DNA from: Funneliformis mosseae
Taxonomy: Eukaryota; Glomeromycota; Glomeromycetes; Glomerales; Glomeraceae
DNA: 19,344 nt
Assembly: GCA_910592005.1 (NCBI GenBank)
Contig: CAJVPP010001548.1
Location: forward strand, 1 to 19,344
Direction of reading: 5' to 3'
The position numbers and the translations under genes are program-made. The notes under the pieces were generated by a model. It was not told the DNA's origin. It ran no database searches and worked only from the letters and a program-made list of their open reading frames with translations. Positions within the stretch are counted from its first letter, which is position 1; the number at the start of each line of letters is the position of its first letter. This document shows, piece after piece, positions 9,126 through 19,267 of the stretch.

Positions 9126-10489
9126 TATCATATTTAACTTTTTTATTTTATATACTTATAGTTAATATAAATAATACAGTAATTTTTATATATAAAAATT
9201 TTATTTTATATTGATGATTAATAATCAATAGATCATTAATTATTTAATTTTAGATATTATTTGAATAATTTGGATAAATAATAATTTTAATATATTCATG
9301 TATAATTCACAAATATTTGAATAATGATAATACTTATTTGAATATTCAAATTATTCAAATAATTTTTACAATTAATTATTATTATTAAATTATATAGTTT
9401 TTAGATCAGTTTTTAGATTTAATTATATTATAAAATTTTATATTTAACAATTAATTCAATTAATCAAAAATTAATAATTAAATCTTTAATCAAATTTTGA
9501 TCAATTTTCAAATCAATTTTAAATATCAAAATTGATGTTAATTTTTAATTTAAACAAGTAAGTTTTAAAGTTTAAAAGTTTAAATATTTTAAGAATTTAA
9601 ATAAGTTTATATTAAATAAATTAAAATAATAGTAAAATATAATTTTAAATTTAAATTTCTTAAATTTTAATAAAATTAAACTTTAAGTTTTTATTACATA
9701 TTTTAACAATTTTTTTTTATAAGAAAATAATACTAAATAAAAAGTAATTAATCAAAATTAATGTTATTTATTTTATTTTTTTAAAATATAAAAGAAAAAA
9801 AATGAGTTTTTTAATTTTATAATATAAATTTTTTATTTAATTTATTTATATTTTATTTGATTAATTGTATATTTAAAAATAAAAAAAATTAAATTATAAG
9901 TTTTTTATATATTTAAAAATACAAAATTTATAAATAAAAAATTAATAAATTAATAAAGCATAAAATATATTAATTATATTATAATAATTTAAAAATTAAA
10001 TTATAAAATATTATATTTAAATTTAAAAAAAAATAAATATAAAATTTAATTTAAAATACTTTTTCTTATCAATTTATTTTTTTTTTTTAATAAAAAATCT
10101 AAATTTTCTTAATCAAAAAATAAAATTTAATCCATTATTTTAAAAACTATTATAAAAATAGTTTTTTTTTTTTTTTTTTTTTAATATATATATATTTTTA
10201 GTATATAAAATAAATATTAATGATTCTAATAATTTACAAATTAAAACCATATTATAAAAAGATGTGATTTTATTGAAAGTTTTTTTTTTATACAGATTAT
10301 ATATGAATTGAACTTTTTGAAAAAATATACAATATATGATTATATAGAGAAATTCATATAAAGTATGAATCGAATATAATTTGAAAGTTGAAATTCTGAA
10401 GACTGTAATATAAATAAATAAATAAAATCAATCAGGATTTACTTTCTGCATATAATGAAATTTAAATCGGAAATTACTTGCTTTGTTCC
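9126..10489. other. Extremely AT-rich, low-complexity stretch, no gene
   Basis: Nearly all bases are A or T, with many short palindromes such as atttgaatattcaaattattcaaat (about 9338-9362). I see no coding frame, RNA gene or definable transposon end. Confidence 0.5.
10162..10182. repeat. T21 homopolymer
   Basis: An uninterrupted run of 21 T residues, followed by a short AT dinucleotide tract. Confidence 0.9.
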
Positions 10490-10495
10490 TTTATT
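10490..10495 (-). terminator. Candidate polyadenylation signal for TAD2
   Basis: On the minus strand this reads AATAAA, about 65 nt downstream of the TAD2 stop codon. Confidence 0.45.
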
Positions 10496-10559
10496 TAGAA
10501 AAAGTTCAAAGTACACAAACAAAAAAAGAAGAAGCTTTTGTTGCAACAAGAGGATGATA

Positions 10560-11456
10560 TTAATTATTTTTCATTGGTGCAATTTCTGTTTTCAAAATTC
10601 GCTGGTGTTTTCTTTTAGGTATAGGAGCTAAAAATTTAGGAAATGATGATTAATTTAATGAAGAAATCAAATGATAAATTTTAAAAAGGTTTACCATTTT
10701 CATTTTCTCGAACATAAAATTTTCTTAATAATAAAATAGCTTCCTCTCTATAATACCCTCCTTCACATGTATACGCCGGATGTAATTTTAATTTTGGACT
10801 AAAAAGATCATAATTAAAATAAATACGTTGGAAGAAATTTTCTTAATGAGAGAACGTACTCTTGATGAATATCAAAAACAGATCCAGCTCCTCCAAATCT
10901 CTCGTTTGCACATCCATAAACAACACGTTTGATCCCTTGTAATATATATATATATATATTTATTTATTTAAATTACAATAAAATAAAAAATTAATTGTTA
11001 GACATAAAATATTTCGAAATTCATACCTAATTGCCTTAAAGCGTAGGTGCACATAACACAAGGTTCAACTGTAACATATAGCACACATCGTTTAAATACT
11101 TCACTTGTGTATTCACCGGAAGAAAGAATTAAATCTATTGCTTCAAATTCAGCATGTCTCGTTCCCTAATATAAAGAAAGGAAATCACTGTTATTTCTTT
11201 TATTTATAGATATAAAAAAAAATTTATAAGATAGAGTACATTGAGTGTCTCATTAGTTCTATTACGGCCGCTTCCGATTATTTTATCATCAAGTACAAAT
11301 ACACATCCAACAGGAACTTCATGATTATCATATGCTTCTTGTGCCTAAATTAATATAAATATTTGACATAACATAAATTAAATTAAATTAACATTTTTGT
11401 CATATAATTACAAGATTTAAAGCTTCTCGCATATATTTGTGATGGGTTGTTTCCAT
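10560..11456 (-). CDS. TAD2: tRNA-specific adenosine deaminase catalytic subunit, Tad2/ADAT2-like (six exons)
   Basis: This predicts a 178-residue deaminase. With a Tad3 partner, this family converts adenosine 34 at the tRNA wobble position to inosine, an essential reaction. Exons (minus strand) are 11456-11412, 11344-11240, 11165-11027, 10935-10860, 10798-10695 and 10627-10560. All five introns (67, 74, 91, 61 and 67 nt) are GT-AG and join in frame. The zinc-dependent deaminase core is complete: HAE (H54, E56 as proton shuttle) and PCVMC (C86, C89). [19 protein letters not shown] matches the conserved eukaryotic Tad2 region after it. The C-terminal [26 protein letters not shown] resembles the yeast Tad2 tail. 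The ATG at 11456 gives [15 protein letters not shown], the usual start of the first helix. It is shorter than yeast Tad2, which has a longer tail. A guanine or cytidine deaminase is unlikely given these motifs. Confidence 0.93.
10942..10959. repeat. AT dinucleotide microsatellite in TAD2 intron 3
   Basis: About nine AT repeats lie just inside the 3' part of the 91-nt third intron, close to its acceptor. Confidence 0.8.
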
Positions 11457-11525
11457 ATTGGATATATTTCATTCTTAGTTGCATTCACTGTTTAATATAT
11501 CGAGCACAATATCACTATTTAAAAT

Positions 11526-11531
11526 CACGTG
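11526..11531. promoter_or_regulatory. CACGTG box 1
   Basis: A palindromic E-box core of the kind bound by fungal bHLH factors such as Cbf1 or Pho4 homologues, 70 bp upstream of the TAD2 start codon. Binding is inferred from sequence only. Confidence 0.35.
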
Positions 11532-11715
11532 TAAGATCAAAGTTACCCAATTGTTTGGGCTTTGAATTATTACTCACAAGATTCAGCCAAAAACATAAGG
11601 TGTTACTGCACATCAATCAGATTAGATAAATGTCAAAAGTTTGTGTAAGAAAAGATAAGATGGGATCAATCGATAATCTTTTTTCCTATTGCATAAGAAT
11701 TACCAATTTCAATTT

Positions 11716-11721
11716 CACGTG
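11716..11721. promoter_or_regulatory. CACGTG box 2 (TCACGTGA)
   Basis: A perfect 8-bp palindrome TCACGTGA (11715-11722) about 175 bp upstream of the synthase start codon. It is the stronger of the two E-box candidates because the flanks are palindromic too. Confidence 0.4.
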
Positions 11722-11840
11722 ACAATGAACCAATTTATGAACTTTTTCACGCCAAATTTTTCACAACAAAAATTCCTTCCGTAACTTTTAATTCTATCCG
11801 CATCCAAGATTTTGGTTTTTTTTTTTGAATATATAATTTA

Positions 11841-11847
11841 TATAAAG
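11841..11847 (+). promoter_or_regulatory. Candidate TATA box of the synthase gene
   Basis: TATAAAG lies 56 bp upstream of the chosen ATG (11897), after a T-rich stretch. In such AT-rich DNA chance matches are common. Confidence 0.35.
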
Positions 11848-11896
11848 GAAACATTGCGATATTTTTACTTGATTAAGCCCCGCTCGTTATAGCAAA

Positions 11897-13973
11897 ATGA
11901 TAGGGTTTAAACCAAATTTAATCCGTAATAAAATAATATTAAAGTCCTCCTTAAGTTCATGTTGTTATAAACAATATCATGCATCTAGAAAAGTAATGGG
12001 GGTAAGTTCTTAAAAGACGCGGGTAGTTAAATATTATATCTTTATGTCATTACGACCTTATTTACTTATCATACCTCTATCATTTCTCCATTATTTGGCA
12101 CCTAATAGAATTCTATAATGGAGCAGCAACAAAAGGTAGAACTTCCAATTTTCATGCGTAAAAAACATGATAGGGTATGTAATTTTATGATGCAATTTTT
12201 TTTTTTTATAAATTTAATATAATCTTTATATTATTTTTCCCACTTCATGTAGGACCTTATTATGGAGGTCTTGAGCACGGTTCCAAGCCAAAAAGAAGCT
12301 CAATCATATATCAAACGATTCACAATACCCAATAAAAAACCACCCGCACCCACACCAACTCCATCACCTATTCCTTTAGAAACAAAAAAGTCAATATCTG
12401 ATGTTCCATCAACCGTTCCCGAATCTGATGTTCAAAAACATAACCCACAACTTTCTTTAACTTCGCAGAAAGCAGAATTTGTCGATTCTTTGTTTGCAAC
12501 TAAACTAGAACATATCGCTCTAATTAAAATCCAGGGTCCTTTTACTTCTCTAGACCTTAAATCAATTGCCAAAACATTGGTTCATTTACAACAATTAGGA
12601 TTGATGCCGATTGCTGTTTTGGATAATGACGAGTGGAAAGAGATGTTGAAGGAGGGACCTTCTCGATTCAGTGAATTAAGACAATGGATGATGGAGGACT
12701 CTTCTAATATTTGTGAAGCGTTAGAGGACGCAGGTGGAAGATCTACTCCCATACAAAATGGCGTTTTCACGCTCACACACGACGAGTCTGAGGAAAGCGA
12801 TAAAAAAGTACATCGTCCAAGACTCAAACTACGTACTTTATCAACAGATGTGGATGCGAAGATCAATGTCTCATTGTCGTGGTTAAAAACATCCTTAAAA
12901 TTAGGCCATATTCCTCTTATCCTTCCCATAGCACTAGATGGATTGTCTATACAAAGAACCATTTCTCCGAATGCTGGGATGATAGCACTTTCAAGTTCTT
13001 TATCTGATCTTTCAAATGCAACTTGTTTGAATTTGAAAACCCCACACCTTGAACCCATGAAAATCATTGTCATCAATTCGGAAGGTGGTATTCCTTCCGA
13101 GGAAAGGAAGGGATCTCATGTTTTTATAAACATTCAACAAGAATATGAAGATATTAAGAATAGTTATAAGAGTAATCCACAATGGAATTTCACGCATCCG
13201 ACGGGTATTGAAAACTTGGAAATGATAAAAACTTGCTTGGAAAAATTACCCACTACCACATCAGCCATAATGGCTCCAGCATATTCTCCCACAGGACTCA
13301 TCTCTAATTTAATCACTGACAAGCCATTATTTTCATCATCTTTGCCGCTTACAGCACCCACAACACCATCAACGACCACAACAGTGATACGACATGGTAT
13401 GCCGGTTTTATATCATAATTCACTTTCCACCGTCAACATATCATCCTTACAATCTCTTATTGAGGCATCGTTCAAGAGAAAGTTGGATATTGATAATTAT
13501 GTTGCTAGACTGGAGAAATGCTTGGAGTTAGTAATAGTAACGGGTGATTATCAAGGAGCCGCAATAATAACCATGGAAGATGTAGAAGGAAACAAGAAAG
13601 GTAATATACCTTACCTAGATAAATTTGCTGTTACACCTAATAATCAAGGAGTTGGCATTGCGGATATTTTATGGAAACAATTACAAATAAGATATCCGAA
13701 TTTGATGTGGAGATCACGTGAAAACAATGGTGTAAATAAATGGTTCGTGAAGTGATTATATTTGAAAATGTTGTATTGTCTTTTCATTGAAATCATCTAA
13801 AAAATTTTTTTTTTTTATTCCAAAGGTATTTTGAAAGATCTAATGGCAATTATCGAGTTCCGGGAACTCACTGGACGATGTTTTGGTATGGCAACGACGG
13901 AATTAATGGGTTGAAGGCTTATACCGAAATTACTAAAAAGATACCAGCTTCATTTTACTGTAATTCAAGATAA
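11897..13973 (+). CDS. ARG2: Mitochondrial N-acetylglutamate synthase (amino-acid N-acetyltransferase), four exons
   Basis: This predicts a 602-residue enzyme that makes N-acetylglutamate from acetyl-CoA and glutamate, the first step of arginine synthesis, in the mitochondrial matrix. Exons are 11897-12001, 12109-12174, 12253-13742 and 13826-13973; introns are 107, 78 and 83 nt. Exon 1 gives a 35-residue, Arg/Lys/Ser-rich, acid-free start (MIGFKPNLIRNKIILK...YHASRK), typical of a mitochondrial presequence. RDLIMEVLSTVPSQKEAQSY (from residue 57) matches the family's N-terminal conserved helix. A proline-rich linker (about 87-99) and a degenerate amino-acid-kinase-like domain (about 140-350) follow. 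The acetyltransferase (NAT) domain comes last, with PYLDKFAVTPNNQGVGIADI, where QGVG (522-525) is the acetyl-CoA loop, then MWRSRENN...WYFERSNG and GTHWTMFWYG. Length is close to the fungal norm. The first two exons are inferred from phase and presequence character. S. pombe calls it arg6; N. crassa arg-14. Confidence 0.93.
12002..12108 (+). other. Intron 1 of the synthase gene, separating the presequence exon
   Basis: Donor GTAAGT (12002) and acceptor TAATAG (ending 12108) join exon 1 and exon 2 in phase 0. Exon 2 has an in-frame stop just upstream (inside the intron), so without this splice translation could only start at the ATG at 12118, losing the targeting peptide. Confidence 0.7.
13743..13825 (+). 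other. Intron 3 of the synthase gene with weak donor
   Basis: The donor read as GTTCGT (13743) restores the family sequence NKWYFERSNG when joined to the acceptor CAAAG at 13821-13825. A second donor, GTGATT, lies 9 nt downstream in the same phase and would insert three residues (FVK) before YFERS. Confidence 0.7.
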
Positions 13974-14153
13974 GATTATTAATGCATTACGTATTAATTA
14001 TATACCATAGCCAAAACATACATTTTTGTCATAATGTAAATATTAATTTATTTTAAACCATTTCCTGTTTCAACATTGCAATTTTTTTTTCACCGCTTTA
14101 CATGTATACAAATTTTTTTTTGTAAATCTTATCTTTTAATAATTATTCTTGAT

Positions 14154-14159
14154 AATAAA
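14154..14159 (+). terminator. Candidate polyadenylation signal of the synthase gene
   Basis: AATAAA 181 nt downstream of the stop codon. Other AT-rich variants are nearby, so the exact site is uncertain. Confidence 0.4.
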
Positions 14160-16918
14160 ATAAAATGAAGACATTCACGAATTTTTAAAACTAACTTTAC
14201 TAAATATTAAAAAAAAAAAAGTGGAACTACCTCATTAATAAACTCTAACTAGTAATTTCAAACGAGAAGGCCGAAATATTTTGAGTTTATGAATTTAAGA
14301 ATACTTATAAAAAAAAAAAAAAAAAAAAATTAAAAAAAAATTATCGATAATCAGATGTTATCCATTGGTTGAATCAATGATATACTGATGATATACTAGC
14401 TCTTAAAATAGACAAAATTAATCGACTGCAAAAAAGTCCTAACACGAGTTAATGATTTGTTAATTAAATTTATTCAGTTGACATTCCTCGACTTCGCGTT
14501 CCGCTTTTTATTTTTTATTTTTTTTTCTTTCAAATGAATTAATTACTCATGATAATTTTATATTATTAAAACATTTATCGCACCGGAAAGATCATTATTA
14601 GTATTACCAATTTATTTTTGATCGCAGTATTTTTTCTATCCCTTAAATGGTAACTGTCATCATTGGTCATCTCGGTTGCAATTTAAGAAACTTAATATTC
14701 AATATTCGGTAGTTACCGTAATACTTTTACATGAAATTGTTACTTCCACACCTCGTTTATACTTGTCCTTTTTAGTGATACACGATTAACGATCCTTTCA
14801 TTTCTAATTTCAAATAATAAAACATCGGACATTAAAAAATTGCCCTTGTATGGAAGGTCTAGAATCAAGATTGCGTCCACGCACCTTTTTATGCATAGAA
14901 GAGTTTTATATTGGGTGTACAAAAAGCCGTTCGAATATATATATTTATATATATTTGTATTATTTACCATATATAAGTTTTAATGTTATATACGCGTTTA
15001 CGTATATGGAAAGTCTTTATCTCTATGAAAATTGGTTTCTTTGTTAAAAGGATTATCGTTATTATCTAAATGTTTTAAATGTTAAATATCACTTGGAGTC
15101 ACACAAGTTTTATTTATCCCAAGGGTCTAAAATGGAATCAAGTAGATAAAAAAAAAAAGGAGTTGACACACCCCAAATCTTTTATTCCCCTAATTCCTCG
15201 GGACGTGTGAAAAAAAGAGAGATTTGCGGTTATTAAAATAAATATGTTAAGCCGTCATTATATAATTATTTCATTTGAACTAAATAAAAATATTTTTAAA
15301 TCGAATTTCAACAAGCTTAAAAAAAAAAAAAATAATTAAATAAAAAAAAAAATTTCGGAGTTGGGTGTGACTCAATTTCACATCATATAACGCGTCAAAA
15401 AAAAATGGTCTTAATAACTATAAAATCAATAAATCTGAATTTAAATTTTGTATGACTATGTTAAAAAAGATTTATTTTTAAAAATTTTTTTTTTGGGGGT
15501 TTAAAATTAGTAATTGACTGTTTCTTTTTTTACCCGGATTTGGTTGGCTTGATTTAAAATTAGAAATTAAAAATGCTGAATAAAGACCTTATTCAATTTT
15601 AGCATGATCGATCTTTTATGGCATCAATTAAGTAAATTTTTTTTTTTTTTTGTATAAAAAAATTAATCAATTCTTTTTTGATAAGCTATTTGGCGCCAAC
15701 TTTAATTGGAACAATTGATAAACAAAAAAAAAATTAATATATTAACTTTAGGAAATCAGATTATGCTTAAAATTTATTGATTTTTAAAGTTTTTTTTTTT
15801 ATTACCATTAAAGGTCAGTTATAACCTTTTATGTCTAGGTTATTGTGGGCGATAGCCTGTAGTATTTATCTAAGAATCTAAAAATAAATCCTCCTAAAAT
15901 TAGCACCTTGGTGATCAATTAATTATAGATCCTTATCACCATTAGAAAATTGCCGTAGTAAATCGTAATTGTAAGAGATATATATATACATGATATTTTT
16001 TTTTTTAAAAAAAAAATGAATAAAATAGTAAACCCAACAAATAATCGTGTTACAACATATAATATAATCATTTGCATGATCTATTATTAGTTCTGTTGAT
16101 AAATGTTCAATAAATGTGTGCGAATCAATCGTACTAGCAATAAAACCTGAGAAAAAAAAAATTGTAATAAAGAAAAAAGGTCAAAAGATGAAGTCCATCC
16201 ATCGTACAAGTAATGACAAATTACGATAAGGGCAAACTTTGTTTCGCGTTTCAGAACAGGAGACAAAAAAATTTCACATGTAATATATCAATACTCATTG
16301 TAAAACTTGTTACAGTAATATAAATTTCAGACTTGATCAACTTGATATGTGATATCTCCTTATTATTTATTATAATTCATGTGTTCAAGTCACTAAATAG
16401 TGTTTGACCACAAAAAAAAAAATTTCTTTGTTTTTATTTGAAACATCAATAATGATTTTTTTTTTTTTCGGCCAAGGAGTTTTATCAACAATTCGTTTTT
16501 CTTTAAATGGACAAGACTATGAGTTGTGTTTAATTATAATTAATTAAATATATTAATAAAGAAATTAAATTTGCCGAGACATTTTGTTTGTTTATTTATC
16601 CATGAGAGAATTTTCAGCCATTCACATTTTCCATGCATAAAAGGATAGGGTCACCAAAAGATTGTGTTTGATGAACAATTAATTTGTTTTAATTATTGAA
16701 AATAATCAAGCAAATGAAAGATTTGAATGAAACATGAAACTAGCTATAACAAGTTTTATGATATATTACATTATAAATGTTGGTCACCACATTTTTTATA
16801 AACAAAGAAACAATTTGTTGGGGCAAAAAATTGAAAACCCACATATGATACAAATACAATATTTAAGGGGTACAAATAAATGGTTTATTATGGAAATATC
16901 GTTCAAATACATGCGCAG
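14160..16918. other. Long intergenic stretch, no supportable gene
   Basis: The stretch holds many A and T tracts, small AT microsatellites (for example about 14934-14956) and no open frame with protein-like character. Two overlapping short frames on opposite strands near 14740-15047 are Tyr/Ile-rich products of an AT repeat. A possible regulatory cluster lies around 15150-15400 (see findings). Confidence 0.5.
14309..14329. repeat. A21 homopolymer
   Basis: A run of 21 A residues, followed by a TT and another A-rich run. Confidence 0.9.
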
Positions 16919-17011
16919 GACTCTTGGGAACGTGGAACTGCGGTGATCGACATTCGAGTCGCGAGAAACGCGAAATGTGATTTCCATCGTGACGCAGTAA
17001 ACCAAAAAAAG
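16919..17011 (+). other. Isolated GC-rich, exon-like 93-bp block
   Basis: This island is much richer in G and C than its surroundings. It starts just after GCAG and ends just before GTAATA, so it looks like an internal exon. It is 93 nt (31 codons), and only frame 1 is open on this strand, reading DSWERGTAVIDIRVARNAK and onward. It contains a TCGCG-AGAAA-CGCGA hairpin. I recognise no family and found no partner exons. It could equally be a piece of a dispersed repeat or a structured RNA. Confidence 0.25.
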
Positions 17012-18302
17012 GTAATAAATCATTTCAATCTATTAATAGAAGAAGCCTCTCGTTATTATTGTCCTTAAAACTTTAATCTCTCACTAAAAATATTTAATTT
17101 CTTAATATTATGTAATTAATTGTAATTTCAAATGGATCTGACAAAAAAATTTTATAACCACTACATTATCTTATCGTTATAGCGACCTTGTAGTGATATT
17201 TCATAGCATCATATATCGAGGGTGATCGAATAAATAACGCCATATTACTTGGTTCACACAAGGTGAACATTTCATGGTTAGTACATGGATAAACTGACTA
17301 TTTGTGGGTAAGCTTTATGATTTTTAACAAAAATTAGGATCTTGGCATTTTAATCTAGCAGCTTCAAAAACAAGTTTTTAATATCTTATAAAGAATATAT
17401 GTTCTATAAATATCAACCCTAACTTCAACTATTTAAAAATATTTTTTCCTATTTCAGTTCATAAAAAACCAATTACAATACAGTGTTCTTATATTATCAA
17501 GATGATAAAGTAGGTAATTATACTAACTATTATAGGATGTTAAACATAAATATACAAAAATATATGTCATATCCTATTTATATTGTGAAAATTAATTTAC
17601 ATTATACTAAGCTCTCAAATTTCGGTTAAAAAAATGTCGGAATGACGTAATTTCAAAAGTAGCTATCTTTTTGACCTTTGGTCTCGTGTATACCAATCAA
17701 TTTTTAATGCAATCGTTCAATAATAATATTTACTCTTGTTAAATATACTGTATATACAGCATCTATAATTAATAATTTATTTATGTTAAAAACAATAATA
17801 TATTATTAATCATTATTATTTAATTGTTTTGACAATTTATTCTTTATAATGAATATTAATTGGAACTTTTTTTTTTAATTAAATAGAGGGCAAAATATCA
17901 TACCCCCTTTATCTTAATAACCAGATATTATTATTAAGCCATTAGGGCTAATGCTGAGCAAATCAAACATTTCACAATCAATAAGATGTTCATGTAATAT
18001 CTTTTTATTTCCTTATTAACGATATATTTTAATCATATTTATTTATTAATTCATAATACTGTGCCACAATCCTGTTTGACATGTGATTATTCAGCAAAAA
18101 GATTTTTCATTACTAATCTTTGTAATTTGGTAGCATTCAACCATTTTGGCCCAATATTATAAAGTTCTTATCCACAATATTGTTAAATGATATATAAGGT
18201 TTAGTATAATACTTGGATTTCAATGGAAATTAAGAAAATGGTTATGACAAATAATAAAAATAATGTAAGAGTTTTGATAGTCATGTGAACTTTTAGGGTG
18301 GC

Positions 18303-18356
18303 TTCGATAAAACCTTTCCTTTATTCTTTATAGAACGGGACCAGGAATTTATCGAA
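18303..18356. repeat. Perfect 9-bp inverted repeat with 36-bp spacer
   Basis: TTCGATAAA at 18303-18311 and TTTATCGAA at 18348-18356. Confidence 0.6.
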
Positions 18357-18781
18357 ATCTCTTTGGGAATTCTTTACAAATTTGAGAAAATAAGAAATAA
18401 AATTAGGTAAGAAACTAGTAAATAAACCAGTATTGATTTTTTTCCTAAAAAAAAAAAAAAAATTCATCTATTTTTAAAGAAAAATTTATTTTTGGATTTT
18501 ATTTATTGATTCCTCTTTATCTAGTGACGTAAACTTCTGATGTATCAGCAAAAGCATCTGACGACATCAATCTTATCATTTTTAACCCTTAAAAGCCTCC
18601 TGAGAACTAGTTTCTCCCCGAAAATCACCTAATGCACAATTTATTTGAAACCTGATCATCAATCCATCGTTAAATACAATGAAGTCCTACGTATTTACAA
18701 AATTATCCAATCAAATTTCACGAATTAACAAATTTTATTTTTCTCGTGATCATATTTACGTTCCCTATTGAACATTTTCGG

Positions 18782-18803
18782 TTTAATCGTCGTCACGATT
18801 AAA
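18782..18803. repeat. Perfect 9-bp hairpin with 4-nt loop
   Basis: TTTAATCGT (18782-18790), loop CGTC, then ACGATTAAA (18795-18803). Confidence 0.7.
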
Positions 18804-19039
18804 TTTCATTTCCGCCTACGTAGCAAGAATCCGGATGTTGATTTAATAACTTTATTATAATATTGAAGACATTACGAGTTTCAATAATAATACTGTATAC
18901 GAATTTCATAAATTAATAATCACTTATTAACCACTTTCAATTTGGACGTCATTTATGCAGTTATCACAATCAAACTTTTCCATTTCATCACTTCACCTTT
19001 TGATCTGCCTTCCCCCATAAAATCATAACTTTAAAATAA

Positions 19040-19267
19040 ACACCCCAAACCTTAAATTATCATTCAAGAACGTTTCGCATTGAAAAAAATTCTGTGGCAG
19101 AAACAAAAACACTCCTGCATCAACGAATCACAAATGAGGCTTGTGAGGCTGATGCATACAATGTGGTCATAGTAAAGGTGACACGATGCATGGTTGAGGC
19201 GCTGAGGCGAAAAGTGGCGTATGCGGCTGATGCGCAAGAGAAGATCAAAGATATAAATAAAAAATGA
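19040..19267 (+). other. Open, GC-richer stretch without a start codon, possible exon
   Basis: One plus-strand frame stays open for 75 codons. It has an Ala/Glu/Lys-rich, coding-like composition near its end (for example EALRRKVAYAADAQEKIKD) and closes with TGA at 19265-19267. Its only useful Met is at 19190, so it is not a gene alone. It may be a last exon or a repeat; no family is recognised. Confidence 0.2.

Larger units (their letters stand above)
11457..11896. promoter_or_regulatory. Shared divergent promoter region of TAD2 and the N-acetylglutamate synthase gene
   Basis: This 440-bp gap separates the two start codons, which face away from each other. It holds two CACGTG boxes and a TATA-like sequence near the plus-strand gene. 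A 60-codon open frame on the plus strand (11447-11629) has no family resemblance and overlaps TAD2 exon 1 in antisense, so I do not treat it as a gene. Confidence 0.6.
17012..19039. other. Intergenic stretch, no supportable gene
   Basis: I see no coding region or tRNA. Two perfect 9-bp inverted repeats (18303-18356 and 18782-18803) and a shorter one (GTTCAC/GTGAAC at 17252-17268) are the only structure I can point to. Confidence 0.5.

Noticed and set aside
11447..11629. Plus-strand 60-codon open frame in the shared promoter
   Set aside because: It overlaps TAD2 exon 1 in antisense and has no resemblance to a known protein; leader use is not excluded but unsupported.
12582..13379. Open frames on the minus strand (164, 61 and 71 codons)
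   Set aside because: They lie antisense to the well-supported synthase exon 3 and show no family resemblance; they are shadows of its codon use.
14740..15047. Overlapping open frames on both strands
   Set aside because: Both pass through an AT microsatellite ([14 protein letters not shown] product) and have no support as genes.
15909..15941. TGGTGAT/ATCACCA inverted repeat
   Set aside because: Only 7 bp with a 19-bp spacer; expected by chance at this length.
16734..17068. Three short overlapping open frames over the GC-rich block
   Set aside because: As complete ORFs they run mostly through AT-rich non-coding DNA; only the 93-bp block is kept as a separate observation.
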